DNA of 28,928 nucleotides, from the NCBI GenBank assembly GCA_900551235.1, contig URUU01000028.1:1-28928 (forward strand). Reading direction: 5' to 3'. The notes under the pieces were generated by a model. That model was not told the origin of the DNA. It made no database searches and saw nothing but the letters and a program-made list of their open reading frames with translations. Made by a program: the position numbers and the translations under genes. Position 1 is the stretch's first letter; each line of letters opens with the position of its first letter. Shown here in pieces: positions 6,703 through 14,340 of this stretch. This DNA is from an uncultured Lachnospiraceae bacterium. Its GTDB lineage: Bacteria; Bacillota; Clostridia; Lachnospirales; Lachnospiraceae.

Positions 6703-8889
6703 GTGGGATGGTTTGATGAGCAGATCAAGCAGAAAGTAAAAATGGATGAGGATACTTTCTGTGACGCGCTTCAGGATATGGCAGGCATCGTAATGGGGAA
6801 AAAGCGGATCCGGGAATATCATGAGGATGAGAGAGTTGCAGCGATTGAGTCCATTGAACAGATTTTGAAATATTATCATGTGAAACCAAGAGAAATCCCG
6901 GGCAGCCTGAAAGATACCGAAAGTATCCTGGAATATCTGATGCGTCCTTCAGGATTTATGAGAAGAAAGGTCATGCTTACCGGAAGCTGGTATCAGGACG
7001 GAATCGGTGCGATGCTTGGGACTTACCGGGAAAGCAAAAAAGCAGTGGCGATCCTGCCGGATGGTTCCGGCGGCTATGTCTTTCTGGAAGAGGAAAGCGG
7101 GCAGCAGGTAAAGGCAAATGCACAGAACGTAGAAGCACTTTCCGATGAGGCACTGTGTTTTTATAAACCACTGCCGCTTAAGGCAATTCATGCAAAAGAA
7201 TTGTTTCTTTATGCAGTACAGAGCTTATCCACATCCGATCTCGCTGCTATTTTTTTTGCAGCGCTAGCGGTAACATTGACTGGTATTTTTCCGGTCTGTG
7301 CCAACGCTCTGGTCTTTGAAAAAGGTATAGCACAGGGCGGGATGAATGTGCTGATGTCGTGCGCTTTGCTGCTGATCGGAACCGGGATTTCAGCGGTGCT
7401 GTTTCAAATGATCCGTGAAATCCTGCTTGCGAAAATGAAAACGAGGATCAGTATTTCGATTGAAAGCGCGGCGATGATGCGTGTGCTTTCACTTCCGGCA
7501 GGATTTTTCCGCAGGTACAGCACCGGAGAACTGGCAGGCAGGATGCAGGATCTAAGCGGTGTGTGTGGTATGGCACTGGAAGCAGTGCTGATGGCGGGCA
7601 CGGCTGTGCTTACGTTTGCTGTCTGTATGATACAGGTTCATATTTATGCACCGTCGCTGACCGGAAGTGTGCTTTTGATCCTGTGTTTCCTTTTGATATT
7701 GTTCCTGATACAGACATTGGCAAAAATTCATCTGGAACGTGAAAAAAGGGTATGTTCTGCAAAAGAAAGCGGACTGGTCTATGCACTGTTTCTTGGGATT
7801 TCGAAAATCCGCATGTCCGGTTCGGAACAGCGTGCGTTTGGAAAATGGGCAAAACAGTACAAAGAATATGCCGAACTGGAATATAATCCGCCGCTCTTTA
7901 TAAGATGTGAAAATATATTAAAGACGGTGATTTTTCTTGGTGGAAATCTTCTGATTTATACGCATGCAATCAAAAACGGGATCAGCATGCCTGCATATAT
8001 GTCCTTTCATGCAGCATACGCAACGCTGATGGCTGCCTGTTCCGTTCTGATGGAAACTTCCGGTATCTTTGCAAGAATCTGTGCTGTTTTTGATATCATC
8101 CGTCCGGTTCTGGAGGAAGTACCGGAAATATCCGAAGATAAGCAGATGGTTACAAGACTGAGCGGAGGAATTGAACTTACGAACGTTTCTTTTCGTTATC
8201 AGAAATCCATGCCGATGTTGTTTGAAAATCTTTCCCTGAAGATCCGGCAGGGACAGTATGTGGCAATCGTGGGGAAAACCGGATGCGGAAAATCAACGCT
8301 GATGCGGCTGATGCTCGGATTTGAGAAACCGGTAAAAGGAGCCGTCTATTACGATGGAAAGGATTTAAGCAGCCTGGATCTGAAATCTCTGCGTAAATAT
8401 ATGGGTGTTGTGATGCAGAACGGAAAGATATTTCCTGGCAGCATCTATTCGAATATTGTCATCTCGGCTCCGCATCTTACCGTAGAAGATGCATGGCAGG
8501 CAGCAGAGATGGCAGGGCTTGCAGAAGATATCCGGCAGATGCCGATGGGGATGCATACGCTGATCGCAGAAAGCGGAAGTGGATTTTCCGGCGGTCAGAA
8601 ACAGCGTCTTATGATTGCCAGGGCAGTGGCGGCAAAACCAAAGATCCTGTTTCTGGATGAGGCGACCAGTGCTCTGGACAATATTACACAGAAGATCGTG
8701 TCTGAGGCACTGGATGGACTGAAATGTACAAGAATTGTCATCGCGCACCGGCTTTCCACGATCCGGCAGTGTGACCGCATTGTCATGCTGGATGGCGGCA
8801 GGATCGCGGAAGATGGGACATATGAGGAACTGATTGCAAAAAACGGCTTTTTTGCAGAACTTGTGGAACGACAGAGAGTGAGGGAATAA
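6703..8889 (+). CDS. NHLP-type ABC transporter permease/ATPase, second subunit
   Basis: This 728-residue protein is the second half of the paired NHLP export system. It starts with MGWFDEQIKQ, typical of the family. The N-terminal region (about 1-165) replaces the C39 peptidase with a non-peptidase domain. Six membrane helices (about 180-460) and an ATPase domain (about 490-725) follow, with Walker A GKTGCGKST, signature FSGGQKQR, Walker B ILFLDEAT and VIAHRLST. It probably forms a heterodimer with the C39 transporter upstream. The GTG start at 6703 lies 7 bases after GGAGG. The stop is one base before the next start, so this gene and the next are translationally coupled. Confidence 0.93.
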   Translation: MGWFDEQIKQKVKMDEDTFCDALQDMAGIVMGKKRIREYHEDERVAAIESIEQILKYYHVKPREIPGSLKDTESILEYLMRPSGFMRRKVMLTGSWYQDGIGAMLGTYRESKKAVAILPDGSGGYVFLEEESGQQVKANAQNVEALSDEALCFYKPLPLKAIHAKELFLYAVQSLSTSDLAAIFFAALAVTLTGIFPVCANALVFEKGIAQGGMNVLMSCALLLIGTGISAVLFQMIREILLAKMKTRISISIESAAMMRVLSLPAGFFRRYSTGELAGRMQDLSGVCGMALEAVLMAGTAVLTFAVCMIQVHIYAPSLTGSVLLILCFLLILFLIQTLAKIHLEREKRVCSAKESGLVYALFLGISKIRMSGSEQRAFGKWAKQYKEYAELEYNPPLFIRCENILKTVIFLGGNLLIYTHAIKNGISMPAYMSFHAAYATLMAACSVLMETSGIFARICAVFDIIRPVLEEVPEISEDKQMVTRLSGGIELTNVSFRYQKSMPMLFENLSLKIRQGQYVAIVGKTGCGKSTLMRLMLGFEKPVKGAVYYDGKDLSSLDLKSLRKYMGVVMQNGKIFPGSIYSNIVISAPHLTVEDAWQAAEMAGLAEDIRQMPMGMHTLIAESGSGFSGGQKQRLMIARAVAAKPKILFLDEATSALDNITQKIVSEALDGLKCTRIVIAHRLSTIRQCDRIVMLDGGRIAEDGTYEELIAKNGFFAELVERQRVRE

Positions 8890-8890
8890 C

Positions 8891-9772
8891 GTGGACTTTA
8901 AAAGGAAAGAGGAAATAGAGCAGATCCGCAGAAAGTACGGACATCAGTTATCTTCCCATGCATTTGATTCTCTTTGGATCTGGAAAGAAAAAATGGGGCT
9001 TACCCTTTATCAGGAGACAGATTTTTTTACGGTAAAAAGTACGGTATACGGAGAAAATGCATGGTTTTTTCCATGTGGAAACAAAGAAAAGAAAAAAAGA
9101 TTTCTCCAGGAACAGATGCAAAAACAGGAAGTGTTTACTTTGTTTTATCTAAGGGAGGAGGATCTGGATTTTCTGGAACAGGAATATCCATCCTGTTTTC
9201 AGATAACGGAGATGCCGGAAGGAGAGGAATATCTTTACAGCCGGCAGGAGTTTGAAACACTTTCCGGGAAAAGATTTGCCGGCTTTCGAAAGCAGATCCA
9301 CAGGCTTGAGCGTACGCATGAAATGAAAGCTGTCCTGTGCGATGAGAGCAACATTGCTGATGTGGAAGCGGTGCTTGGAAAGCATTCCGGCACAGGACAT
9401 AAAGAAGGCTTTGCCGGACTGCAGGATGAAGGAGTCGCCGTGCGGGCATGGGAATATCGAAAAGAACTGGGACTTTTTGGGGTGCTCGTCTATGTGGATC
9501 AGAAGCCGGCCGCAGTGGCATTTGGTTTTCCGCTCGCTGACGGCATCCTGGATGGATGTCTGGAAAAACACGATCCTGAGATTTCTGGTCTGGCTTATTA
9601 TACGCAGAGAGCATTTTTCCTGCTGTCAGATGAAAGCTTCTGTCTGATGAACGGAGAAGAGGATCTGGGGATTGCCGGACTGCGGATGATGAAACATCAT
9701 ATGGCCCCGGTTTCCAAAAATAAAGTATGGATGGCAAAATACAGGGCAGAGACAAAGAAAGGGGGGAACTGA
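8891..9772 (+). CDS. DUF2156 / phosphatidylglycerol lysyltransferase C-terminal-like protein
   Basis: This 293-residue soluble protein resembles the DUF2156 (LPG synthase C-terminal) family, a double GNAT-like fold related to MprF and Fem aminoacyl-tRNA-dependent transferases. Features that support this are the central FAGFRKQIHRLER segment, GVLVYVDQKPAAVAFGF in the second half, and the closing LGIAGLRMMKHHMAP. There is no membrane flippase part as in full MprF. The GTG start follows the previous stop by one base. In this operon it could add an amino acid from a tRNA to a peptide or lipid, or provide self-protection; neither is shown by the sequence. Family membership is fairly sure, the substrate is not. 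Confidence 0.8.
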   Translation: MDFKRKEEIEQIRRKYGHQLSSHAFDSLWIWKEKMGLTLYQETDFFTVKSTVYGENAWFFPCGNKEKKKRFLQEQMQKQEVFTLFYLREEDLDFLEQEYPSCFQITEMPEGEEYLYSRQEFETLSGKRFAGFRKQIHRLERTHEMKAVLCDESNIADVEAVLGKHSGTGHKEGFAGLQDEGVAVRAWEYRKELGLFGVLVYVDQKPAAVAFGFPLADGILDGCLEKHDPEISGLAYYTQRAFFLLSDESFCLMNGEEDLGIAGLRMMKHHMAPVSKNKVWMAKYRAETKKGGN

Positions 9773-9775
9773 GTA

Positions 9776-11515
9776 ATGAAAAGAAAAGAACAGGACCAGT
9801 TTAGCGGAAAAATGTTTGCACGCCTTCTGGCACCTTCCATGGTATCGGCACTTGGACTGGCGGTAGGCGATATGGCAGATGCGATCGTGATCGGACAGCG
9901 GATGGGTGCGACCGGCCTTGCCGCAGTGAGTCTTGCCCTTCCGGTGTTTATGGTCATCAATGTGCTGGTACATGGACTTGGCATCGGCGGCTCAGTAAAA
10001 TATTCGAAATATCTTGGGGAGGGAAAGACAGAGGAGGCGGTCGATAATTTCAATCAGATCCTGATGGCGGGCATGCTGGTCAGCACTATACTTGCCGTGG
10101 CAGGAAATCTGTTCCTGCCGCAGTGGATGAGATTACTTGGAGTGACAAAAGCAGATGGGGCTCTTTTTGAAGTCAGCAGCGAATATGTGCGGACGATCGT
10201 AACCGGTATGCCGGTTCTGTTTATATCCTATCTTTTAAATTATTATCTGCGCAACGATGATAATCAGAAGCTGGCAAGTTTTGGCTTTACCGTGGCAAAT
10301 CTGTCCGATCTGGCGATGAATTTCATGTTTGTTCTGGTTCTGGATATGGGGGCGTTCGGAGCGGCGCTTTCAACGGTGCTTGGACAGACAATTGCGATCC
10401 TGTTCTATCTTCCGGGCATTTTCTCAAAACACCATACCTTAAAACTCCGCCTGTGTGCCATTCGCTTCCGGGAACAGTGGGAATGTTTCCGAACCGGTTT
10501 TGCCACCTCAGTACAGTATATATGGCAGTTTTTGTTTTTGCTGATCATCAATCATACACTTCTGCATTACAGCGGTGAGGCAGGTGTAGCCGTTTTCGAC
10601 CTGATTCAGAATGTATCCTATCTGATTCTCTATTTGTACGATGGAACGGTAAAAGCCATGCAGCCGCTGGTCAGCACCTATTGTGGGGAGCATAACGAAG
10701 AAGGGAAACAGAGCATACGCAGACTTGGTTTCTTCTGGGGCAGTCTTGCAGGGATCACGGCGGCAGTCATTTTGTGCATTGTGTCATCTGCGATGTGCCG
10801 GATTTTTGGACTGACACAGCCGGAAGTTATTTCTATGGGAAACCGTGCGATCCGCATCTACTGTATCGGTGCTGTGGTTGGCGGACTGAATGTTTTGCTG
10901 GAAGGTTACTATCAGTCCTGTGAGGAAGAAAAACCGGCTTTTGTGATGGCAACCCTGCGCGGTGCGGCAGTGCTGATCCCATGCACGCTGCTTTTTGCAC
11001 CACTGGGAATGACGTGGTTCTGGTTTCTGTTCCCGGCAACGGAGCTGTTTTCTTTGCTGATTTTTCTTTTCTGGAACAGAAAAAACCGTGCTTCCGATAT
11101 GCCGGGCAGCGACCGGATTTTCCGCAAAACGATCGAGAACCGGAATGAAGATCTGGGCTGGCTGTTAGAAGAAGTAGAAGCTTTCGGGGAAGGCTGGGGA
11201 GCGAATCCCAAACAGCTTTATTATATGACCATGACGGTAGAGGAAATCTGTCTGCTGATCTTCAAAAAAGGATTTGAAGAAGATACGGAAGGTTACATCC
11301 AGATTACACTGATTGCCATGGAAGATGGCAGTTTTGAACTTCATATCCGGGATAATGCAAAGATTTTCAATCCATTTTCCGTGGAAACGGAGAAAGTCAG
11401 CAAGGATGGAAGTTATGATATGGATGCGATGGGAATGCTGGTGATCAAACAGAAGGCAAAAGAATTTTTCTACCGGCAGTATCAGGGATTTAATTCGCTG
11501 ATCGTAAGGATTTAA
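9776..11515 (+). CDS. MATE-family efflux transporter fused to a degenerate RsbW-like ATPase domain
   Basis: Residues 1 to about 440 form a 12-helix MATE transporter, with typical stretches such as MFARLLAPSMVSALGLAVGD and a second repeat after residue 230. Residues about 450-579 resemble the anti-sigma-factor HATPase fold of the RsbW-like protein encoded at 13301. The N box VEEICLLIF keeps Glu490 but has Leu494 where Asn is needed for Mg-ATP binding. The G1 box reads DNA (526-528) instead of DxG, and the G2 region has AMGM in place of GLGI. The tail is therefore probably a non-catalytic binding module. Usual MATE proteins end near 450 residues, so this is a real fusion. An inferred role is export of the operon product, gated by docking of a partner-switch protein. 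It starts 3 bases after the previous stop. Confidence 0.88.
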   Translation: MKRKEQDQFSGKMFARLLAPSMVSALGLAVGDMADAIVIGQRMGATGLAAVSLALPVFMVINVLVHGLGIGGSVKYSKYLGEGKTEEAVDNFNQILMAGMLVSTILAVAGNLFLPQWMRLLGVTKADGALFEVSSEYVRTIVTGMPVLFISYLLNYYLRNDDNQKLASFGFTVANLSDLAMNFMFVLVLDMGAFGAALSTVLGQTIAILFYLPGIFSKHHTLKLRLCAIRFREQWECFRTGFATSVQYIWQFLFLLIINHTLLHYSGEAGVAVFDLIQNVSYLILYLYDGTVKAMQPLVSTYCGEHNEEGKQSIRRLGFFWGSLAGITAAVILCIVSSAMCRIFGLTQPEVISMGNRAIRIYCIGAVVGGLNVLLEGYYQSCEEEKPAFVMATLRGAAVLIPCTLLFAPLGMTWFWFLFPATELFSLLIFLFWNRKNRASDMPGSDRIFRKTIENRNEDLGWLLEEVEAFGEGWGANPKQLYYMTMTVEEICLLIFKKGFEEDTEGYIQITLIAMEDGSFELHIRDNAKIFNPFSVETEKVSKDGSYDMDAMGMLVIKQKAKEFFYRQYQGFNSLIVRI

Positions 11516-11539
11516 AGAAAGCAAAGGAGGAGATAAAGC

Positions 11540-13237
11540 GTGAAAATTTCATTAAAAATCAAGACTGTGGGAGCGACTCTTGTGGCGGCACTGCTGCTGA
11601 TGGTCGTGGCGGTGGCGATCAGCTACAATGTATATTCCGGAACAATCTATGACCAGTACAAAACGATGACGATGAATCTGGCAAAAACGGAAGCTGTTTC
11701 CGTTCACGCGGAGGATGTGGCAGTGATCCGCGATGCCGTTATGCAGATTTACCGGAATATCTGTGAGGAAAATGGAGGTGTGCCTGATTTTGAAAATTTT
11801 GATGAACAGCAGTGGCAGGAATATTATGCACGTTATCAGTCGGTGGAAGAACTGCCGCAGTACAAAAGCACACTGAAGCTGCTTCAGAAGATCAGTCAGG
11901 CAAATAAGGTAAATTCCATTTACATCGGATATATGGATGTGGAAACCTATTATGGTGTATATCTGGTAGACGGTTCGCTTAATACAGATGTGTGTCCGGT
12001 CGGAACCTGTGATCCGTTTGAGGAGAGCAATGCCAGAGAAATGAAAAAAGGAAATTATGATTTCCCGGCATATATAACAAATTATGAAGAATATGGCTGG
12101 CTGTGTTCCGCGGGTGCAGGAATCTATGACCAGAATGGTGAAGTGGTAGGAACTGCCTGCATTGACGTTTCCATGGATGACATTATGAAAAACCGCCAGG
12201 AATTTCTGCAGAATCTCTGTCTGGTGCTGGTTGGCATTACGATTGTGATCTGTCTTCTGATCCTCGCCGGCATCAACCGCATCCTGCTTGTTCCGGTCAA
12301 AAGTCTGTCGCAGGCAGCCGCGCTGTTTGTCAAAGACAAGGAGAGTACCAAAAAGACGCAGACAGCCATCTCCCAGCTCAATATCCATACCGGAGATGAG
12401 ATTGAGGAGCTGAGCGAATCCATCAAAACCATGGAAATGGAGATCAATGACTACATCGACCATCTGACAGAAGTAACTGCAGAAAAAGAGCGTATGGGGG
12501 CAGAACTGAATATCGCAACCCAGATTCAGGCATCGATGCTGCCGTGTATTTTCCCGGCATTTCCGGATCGGAATGAATTTGACATTTATGCCAGCATGGA
12601 TCCGGCAAAAGAAGTGGGCGGCGATTTTTATGATTTCTTCCTGATCGATGAGGATCATATCGCACTGGTCATGGCGGACGTATCCGGAAAAGGTGTTCCG
12701 GCGGCACTGTTTATGGTCATTGCCAAGACTTTGCTGAAAAATACCGCGCAGAGCGGAATTTCACCAAAAGAGGTACTTTCACAGGTCAATACGCAGTTGT
12801 GTGAAAATAACGAAGCAGAAATGTTTGTAACGGTATGGCTTGGTGTCATGCAGATCTCCACCGGACACATGGTATGTGCCAATGCAGGACATGAGTACCC
12901 GGCGATCCGCCGTGTGGGAGGTCAGTATGAACTGCTGCATGACAAACATGGATTTGTACTGGCAGGTATGGAAGGAAGCAGATACCGGGAGTATGAGATC
13001 ACTCTGGAGAAAGGAGACAGTCTTTTTGTATACACGGATGGGGTACCGGAAGCGACCAACGCAGAAAACGAACTGTTTGGCACGGACCGCATGCTGGAAG
13101 CACTGAACCAGAATCCGGATGCAGCCAGCGAAGAAGTGATCCGGGAGGTGCAGAAAGCAATGGAAGTATTTGTGAAACAGGCACCGCAGTTTGATGATAT
13201 CACCATGCTTTCCATGATCTATAAAGGCAAAGAGTAA
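11540..13237 (+). CDS. Membrane SpoIIE/RsbU-type PP2C phosphatase with extracellular sensor domain
   Basis: This 565-residue protein has a membrane helix at about 9-30, a Cache-like extracellular domain (about 36-225), a second helix (about 228-250), a HAMP-like and coiled-coil linker, and a SpoIIE-type PP2C domain (about 335-560). Metal-binding motifs are intact: VGGDFYD with Asp362, MADVSGKG with Asp380, VYTDGVPEA, and DDITM with Asp552 and Asp553. Proteins of this type dephosphorylate STAS antagonists, and the STAS partner is encoded two genes downstream. The sensor half has Cys residues (CPVGTC and two more) that could form disulfides or bind a ligand. The GTG start follows AAAGGAGG by 9 bases. 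The signal sensed is unknown; self-product sensing is a plausible inference from operon context. Confidence 0.92.
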   Translation: MKISLKIKTVGATLVAALLLMVVAVAISYNVYSGTIYDQYKTMTMNLAKTEAVSVHAEDVAVIRDAVMQIYRNICEENGGVPDFENFDEQQWQEYYARYQSVEELPQYKSTLKLLQKISQANKVNSIYIGYMDVETYYGVYLVDGSLNTDVCPVGTCDPFEESNAREMKKGNYDFPAYITNYEEYGWLCSAGAGIYDQNGEVVGTACIDVSMDDIMKNRQEFLQNLCLVLVGITIVICLLILAGINRILLVPVKSLSQAAALFVKDKESTKKTQTAISQLNIHTGDEIEELSESIKTMEMEINDYIDHLTEVTAEKERMGAELNIATQIQASMLPCIFPAFPDRNEFDIYASMDPAKEVGGDFYDFFLIDEDHIALVMADVSGKGVPAALFMVIAKTLLKNTAQSGISPKEVLSQVNTQLCENNEAEMFVTVWLGVMQISTGHMVCANAGHEYPAIRRVGGQYELLHDKHGFVLAGMEGSRYREYEITLEKGDSLFVYTDGVPEATNAENELFGTDRMLEALNQNPDAASEEVIREVQKAMEVFVKQAPQFDDITMLSMIYKGKE

Positions 13238-13253
13238 AAGTACAAAGGAGCAC

Positions 13254-13304
13254 ATGTCCGTATTCTGCCAGAGGGCAGGGAAAGAGAAAGGAGGCAGACA
13301 ATGA
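13254..13304 (+). CDS. Possible 16-residue coupling ORF ahead of the RsbW-like gene
   Basis: An ATG preceded closely by AAAGGAG opens a 16-codon frame whose TGA overlaps the ATG of the RsbW-like gene as ATGA. This arrangement is typical of translational coupling. The spacing of only three bases between the site and the ATG is poor, and the peptide resembles nothing known. It may be chance in a 63-base gap. Confidence 0.2.
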   Translation: MSVFCQRAGKEKGGRQ

Positions 13305-13711
13305 GGGAAAAAACAGTTCAGGCAACACTTGAAAATCTGGATGAAGTCATGGCTTTTGTGGAAGAACAGATGGAGGTGTATCATTGTTCCATGAAAATGC
13401 AGATGCAGATTGCAGTGGCAGTGGAGGAGATTTATGTCAATATTGCCAGCTATGCCTACAGAGAACAGAAAGGAAATGCACGGATCCGGGTTCAGAGCGG
13501 AGGAGAACCGCTGCAGATTATTATTACCTTTGAGGATGATGGCATCCCATATAATCCACTTTTGAAAGAAGATCCGGATATTACGCTTTCAGCAGAAGAA
13601 AGGAAAATCGGCGGACTGGGAATTTACATTGTCAAAAAGAGTATGGATCAGGTAGAATACCATTATCAGAATGGAAAAAATATTCTTACGATCCGAAAGG
13701 ATATTCAGTAA
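13301..13711 (+). CDS. RsbW/SpoIIAB-like serine kinase (anti-sigma-factor-type HATPase)
   Basis: This 136-residue single-domain GHKL protein has an intact N box AVEEIYVNI with Glu43 and Asn47 spaced as in SpoIIAB, G1 box DDG (79-81), and G2 box GGLGIYIV. It should bind ATP and phosphorylate the STAS protein encoded 43 bases downstream, while the phosphatase encoded upstream reverses this. In classic partner switches such a kinase also holds a sigma factor, but none is encoded in this window. Its partner may instead be the degenerate homologous domain on the MATE protein or an unlinked regulator. The start follows AAAGGAGG by 7 bases. Confidence 0.92.
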   Translation: MREKTVQATLENLDEVMAFVEEQMEVYHCSMKMQMQIAVAVEEIYVNIASYAYREQKGNARIRVQSGGEPLQIIITFEDDGIPYNPLLKEDPDITLSAEERKIGGLGIYIVKKSMDQVEYHYQNGKNILTIRKDIQ

Positions 13712-13754
13712 TCAAAACAAAAACAAATAATAACATATACTAGGAGGAAAAGAC

Positions 13755-14051
13755 ATGGAAATCAGAAAAGAACAGGAAGGAAATCAACTGACGATCACGC
13801 TGGAAGGCAGACTGGACACGACAACGGCTCCGAACCTGGAAGCAGAACTGAAAAGCAGCATTGCAGGGATAGAAGAACTGATTTTTGATTTTGAAAAGCT
13901 GGAATATATTTCTTCGGCAGGACTGCGTGTGATCCTGTCTGCACAGAAGGTAATGAACCGCCAGGGAAGTATGGTGATCCGCAAAGTCAATGAAAATGTG
14001 ATGGATGTTTTTGAAGTAACTGGTTTTATTGATATTCTGACCATCGAATAA
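13755..14051 (+). CDS. STAS-domain anti-anti-sigma-type protein (RsbV/SpoIIAA-like)
   Basis: This 98-residue protein covers a full STAS domain. The phosphorylation loop reads YISSAGLRV, with Ser54 (or Ser53) the predicted target of the neighbouring kinase. The strand LEGRLDTTTAP and the closing FEVTGFIDIL are standard for the family. Together with the phosphatase and kinase it completes a three-part partner switch. A good AGGAGG site precedes the ATG. It is the last gene of the likely operon; a hairpin terminator lies 140 bases downstream. Confidence 0.93.
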   Translation: MEIRKEQEGNQLTITLEGRLDTTTAPNLEAELKSSIAGIEELIFDFEKLEYISSAGLRVILSAQKVMNRQGSMVIRKVNENVMDVFEVTGFIDILTIE

Positions 14052-14080
14052 GCAAAATTACCAAGAAACAGACAAAAGAT

Positions 14081-14164
14081 ATGTACAAAATCACTAAAAA
14101 CCATGTACATAATAAAAAAAACAGAGTCAATATGGACAAAACCACGAAAACGTACTATAATAAA
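14081..14164 (+). repeat. Imperfect tandem repeat with promoter-like units
   Basis: Two units of about 33-36 bases, offset by about 50, read ATGTACAAAATCACTAAAA...GTACATAATAAA and ATGGACAAAACCACGAAAA...GTACTATAATAAA. The second unit contains the TGGACA/TATAAT promoter. The first has the same layout with a weaker, too widely spaced pair. The duplication may provide two binding sites for a regulator. Confidence 0.6.
14133..14161 (+). promoter_or_regulatory. Sigma-70-type promoter upstream of the beta-galactosidase
   Basis: TGGACA (14133-14138), a 17-base spacer and a perfect TATAAT (14156-14161) predict transcription from about 14168. This is the only good promoter found between the STAS gene and the glycosidase. 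Its transcript would begin just before the hairpin terminator at 14192. Confidence 0.7.
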
Positions 14165-14191
14165 TTTAACATGTATCCCGAAAGGGTGCTG

Positions 14192-14220
14192 GAAGTCCCG
14201 CATGGCGGGACTTCATTTTT
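14192..14220 (+). terminator. Rho-independent terminator, operon end or glycosidase attenuator
   Basis: GAAGTCCCGC pairs perfectly with GCGGGACTTC around a three-base ATG loop, followed by ATTTTT. It fits the end of the operon that finishes with the STAS gene. It also lies about 25-50 bases into the transcript expected from the promoter at 14133, so it may act as a conditional attenuator. Confidence 0.85.
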
Positions 14221-14260
14221 CGCAGAGATTTCAGGAATATTCTGAAAAAGCCTGCGAAAA
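14217..14260 (+). promoter_or_regulatory. Nested hairpin in the beta-galactosidase leader
   Basis: An outer stem TTTTCGCAG/CTGCGAAAA (9 bp) encloses an inner stem TTTCAGGA/TTCTGAAA (8 bp, one G-U). Its 5' arm uses four of the five T residues of the preceding terminator. It may stabilise the message or compete with termination; this is inference from base pairing by eye. Confidence 0.5.
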
Positions 14261-14340
14261 GAGAGGAAGAAAAGAAAAACCGTAGCTGTAACAAAATGGA
14301 ACAGTTACAAAGGAAAGAATGCAAAAAAGGAGGAATGTAC

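Noticed and set aside
11552..12658. Long open frame on the minus strand (368 codons)
   Set aside because: It is antisense to the intact SpoIIE-type phosphatase gene, has no ribosome site, and its product, rich in His, Cys and Ile, looks like no protein family.
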